Positions 62,849-64,000 of a stretch of 64,000 bases of DNA are shown here, piece after piece. Each line of letters opens with the position of its first letter. Position 1 is the stretch's first letter. The notes under the pieces are model-generated. The model saw only the letters and a list, made by a program, of their open reading frames with translations. It searched no databases and was not told where the DNA came from. The position numbers and the translations under genes are program-made. The stretch is from Eukaryota sp. TZLM1-RC (lineage: Eukaryota > Metamonada: BaSk clade), in NCBI GenBank assembly GCA_040285825.1, contig JAUPSS010000004.1, positions 3,018,550 to 3,082,549 of the forward strand. Direction: 5' to 3'.

Positions 62849-62930
62849 CTATTTAAAGGTCTTTCTCGTTGTATTAACTCATTTTTAATGTTACTGATTA
62901 TATTAACAAGCGATTTGTGAGTGGAATTGA

Positions 62931-63720
62931 TAACGCAGGGGTCCAGTGGTCGTAGTGGTCGTAGTGGTCCATACGGTATCGAGAGTTCACCTAAAATTCA
63001 GAAAATTGAGGAAGAAAGAGTATATTTTACATAGTCACTGGTTGATCGATGATGATGGAAAACCTGTTTATCTTCTAGTTTTGTTTTAATTATATTCTAC
63101 TAACATATAATCATAGCTCGCACACACCACTGGGGTAACAACTGACTCAGAAAACTGTTTCTTCAAGATATACACGTCTCTGATTTCCATTTAAATTGGT
63201 TTCAAAATCTCTGATCAGGTAATAATTCTTATATTAAATAAAATAGGTACAACGACATTCCAAAATTGTCCCAAACCTGGAGAGGTGTTTGTAGAGTGTA
63301 CGAACATCAAAATGAAAATGTGATCACCATGTTTTATGATAGAAAGTCGATATGTGAGTTGAGCTCCCAAAAAGAAGGCATCTTGAGAACCATAACAAAT
63401 GTCAATAATTCAAATCGGCGTAGGGAGAAGATTTGTCATAACCATTCTCATGCCTGGTGATATTAAAGATTTTACAGATGAAGAAACAGTCCATAACAAT
63501 TTCTTAATCCACAATCTGCCGTGAATCAATTGGGAGTGAATGAAGCACATGGCTGTAAATAGTCAGTATGATTCAGATGAGATCCAATATGTAGGTATCA
63601 TCAAAAAAAATCGTGAACCACTGATACACTACCAGCAGCAGTTACAAGACTTTCAGGAATTGGAGACGTATGGTGATGTAATTTGGCGCTATTTTTCAGA
63701 AGTTTACACAAGTGAATAAG
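62931..63720 (+). other. Coding-like islands of an unrecognised gene, frames broken
   Basis: Short stretches in different plus-strand frames look protein-coding: HSHWLIDDDGKPVYLL (about 63,035-63,085), GVCRVYEHQNENVITMFYDR (63,285-63,345), RRFVITILMPGDIKDFTDEE (63,420-63,480) and a frame 63,540-63,719 with DSDEIQYVGIIKKNREPLIH and LETYGDVIWRYFSEVYTSE. They are not LINE sequence. Either a decayed gene or one with introns I cannot place. 62,940-62,975 holds a short GTGGTCGTA tandem repeat. Confidence 0.35.
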
Positions 63721-63863
63721 AAGAGTGGGAGACTTTGGTAACAGTAACAGTTGAAAGGTAAATCGAGCTGATGCTGCTGAACACTAATAGAGATACATCG
63801 GATAGTCATTTGATATCTTTGTGAAAATTTGCAACCATTTTGAAATTACAATTTGCAATCAGC

Positions 63864-64000
63864 ATGTCAGACATTTCTCAGCGAGATTCTCCCGACACTT
63901 CACATTCTTTTAACATCACGCAGCAAAAGGAGAAAAAGGATAACGATGTAACGGACTCAATTGTGACCTCCTCTTTCAACTTCTTCTTCACAGAACTGCA
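63864..64000 (+). CDS. Possible start of a gene, cut by the window edge
   Basis: ATG at 63,864 opens a frame still open at the last base (45 codons): MSDISQRDSPDTSHSF, then a Lys/Asp-rich stretch. It is polar, probably disordered, with no recognisable domain. The balanced base use compared with the LINEs suggests a host gene. Confidence 0.35.
   Translation, partial: MSDISQRDSPDTSHSFNITQQKEKKDNDVTDSIVTSSFNFFFTEL

Larger units (their letters stand above)
59455..62930 (+). mobile_element. Older LINE remnant interrupted by LINE-A
   Basis: 59,470-59,506 encodes TWKNKIVFSLFKG and 62,849-62,890 continues (after one TSD copy) LSRCINSFLMLL, matching the NRIVFSIFKGMLKMVSDALL stretch near the C-terminus of the other families. 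The target of the intact LINE-A was thus itself a LINE 3' remnant. Confidence 0.6.

Overview
This is a window of eukaryotic nuclear DNA, strongly AT-rich. The evidence is a type II tRNA-Leu with no encoded CCA, a HIRA histone-chaperone gene, a Kelch/coiled-coil gene, a Fanzor (eukaryotic TnpB relative) remnant, a Ty3/Gypsy-like LTR element and many LINE retrotransposons. The two large host genes have no visible introns. TAA, TAG and TGA all end convincing reading frames, so the code looks standard. A TTAGGG-type telomere-like run lies inside HIRA. An intron-poor unicellular eukaryote, perhaps an opisthokont or amoebozoan, fits; I cannot name the species.

Most of the window (about 1-24.6 kb, 29.9-41 kb, 45.3-52.3 kb and 55-62.9 kb) is LINE sequence of one architecture: an N-terminal gag-type zinc knuckle, a CX2C...CX2C module, a reverse transcriptase with an (F/Y)xDD core, then a C-terminal CCHC finger and a restriction-like endonuclease (RLE) with a (R)xDX12-14D motif. 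I separate at least nine families and label them LINE-A to LINE-I for this window only. One LINE-A copy (59,507-62,848) is uninterrupted and flanked by an 11-bp target-site duplication (TSD). Full-length but frameshifted LINE-D (11,562-14,977) and LINE-F (30,746-33,749) copies also have perfect TSDs of 11 and 10 bp. The elements sit inside each other: D in C, B in C, G in G, A in an older LINE, and A, C and D tails in B.

Layout. 1-23.6 kb: mosaic of LINE-B, C, D, E, F and I pieces in both orientations, with chimeric junctions that recur in inverted blocks. 23.6-23.9 kb: tRNA-Leu and a foldback repeat. 24.7-25.6 kb: Fanzor C-terminal half. 25.6-29.8 kb: Kelch/coiled-coil gene with 21 units of a 25-residue repeat. 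30-41 kb: LINE-F, a small coiled-coil ORF, broken LINE-A, LINE-D and LINE-I. 41.1-44.9 kb: LTR retrotransposon with integrase and chromodomain-like tail but no RT. 45.3-48.4 kb: LINE-B with an in-place internal inversion. 48.4-52.3 kb: tandem array of 759-bp units, each made of the 3' ends of two LINE families. 52.5-54.8 kb: HIRA. 55-57.7 kb: LINE-G inserted in LINE-G with a 5' inversion. 57.7-62.9 kb: LINE-A and LINE-H pieces, then the intact LINE-A. 62.9-64 kb: unresolved coding-like islands and the start of a possible gene.

The host genes (tRNA-Leu, Kelch/coiled-coil, HIRA, possibly the 86-residue ORF) are islands in a LINE-nested landscape. Each LINE protein would act in cis: the RLE nicks DNA and the RT copies the element's own RNA by target-primed reverse transcription. 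Several frameshifts between near-identical copies are homopolymer-length changes, so some pseudogene calls may reflect sequencing error.
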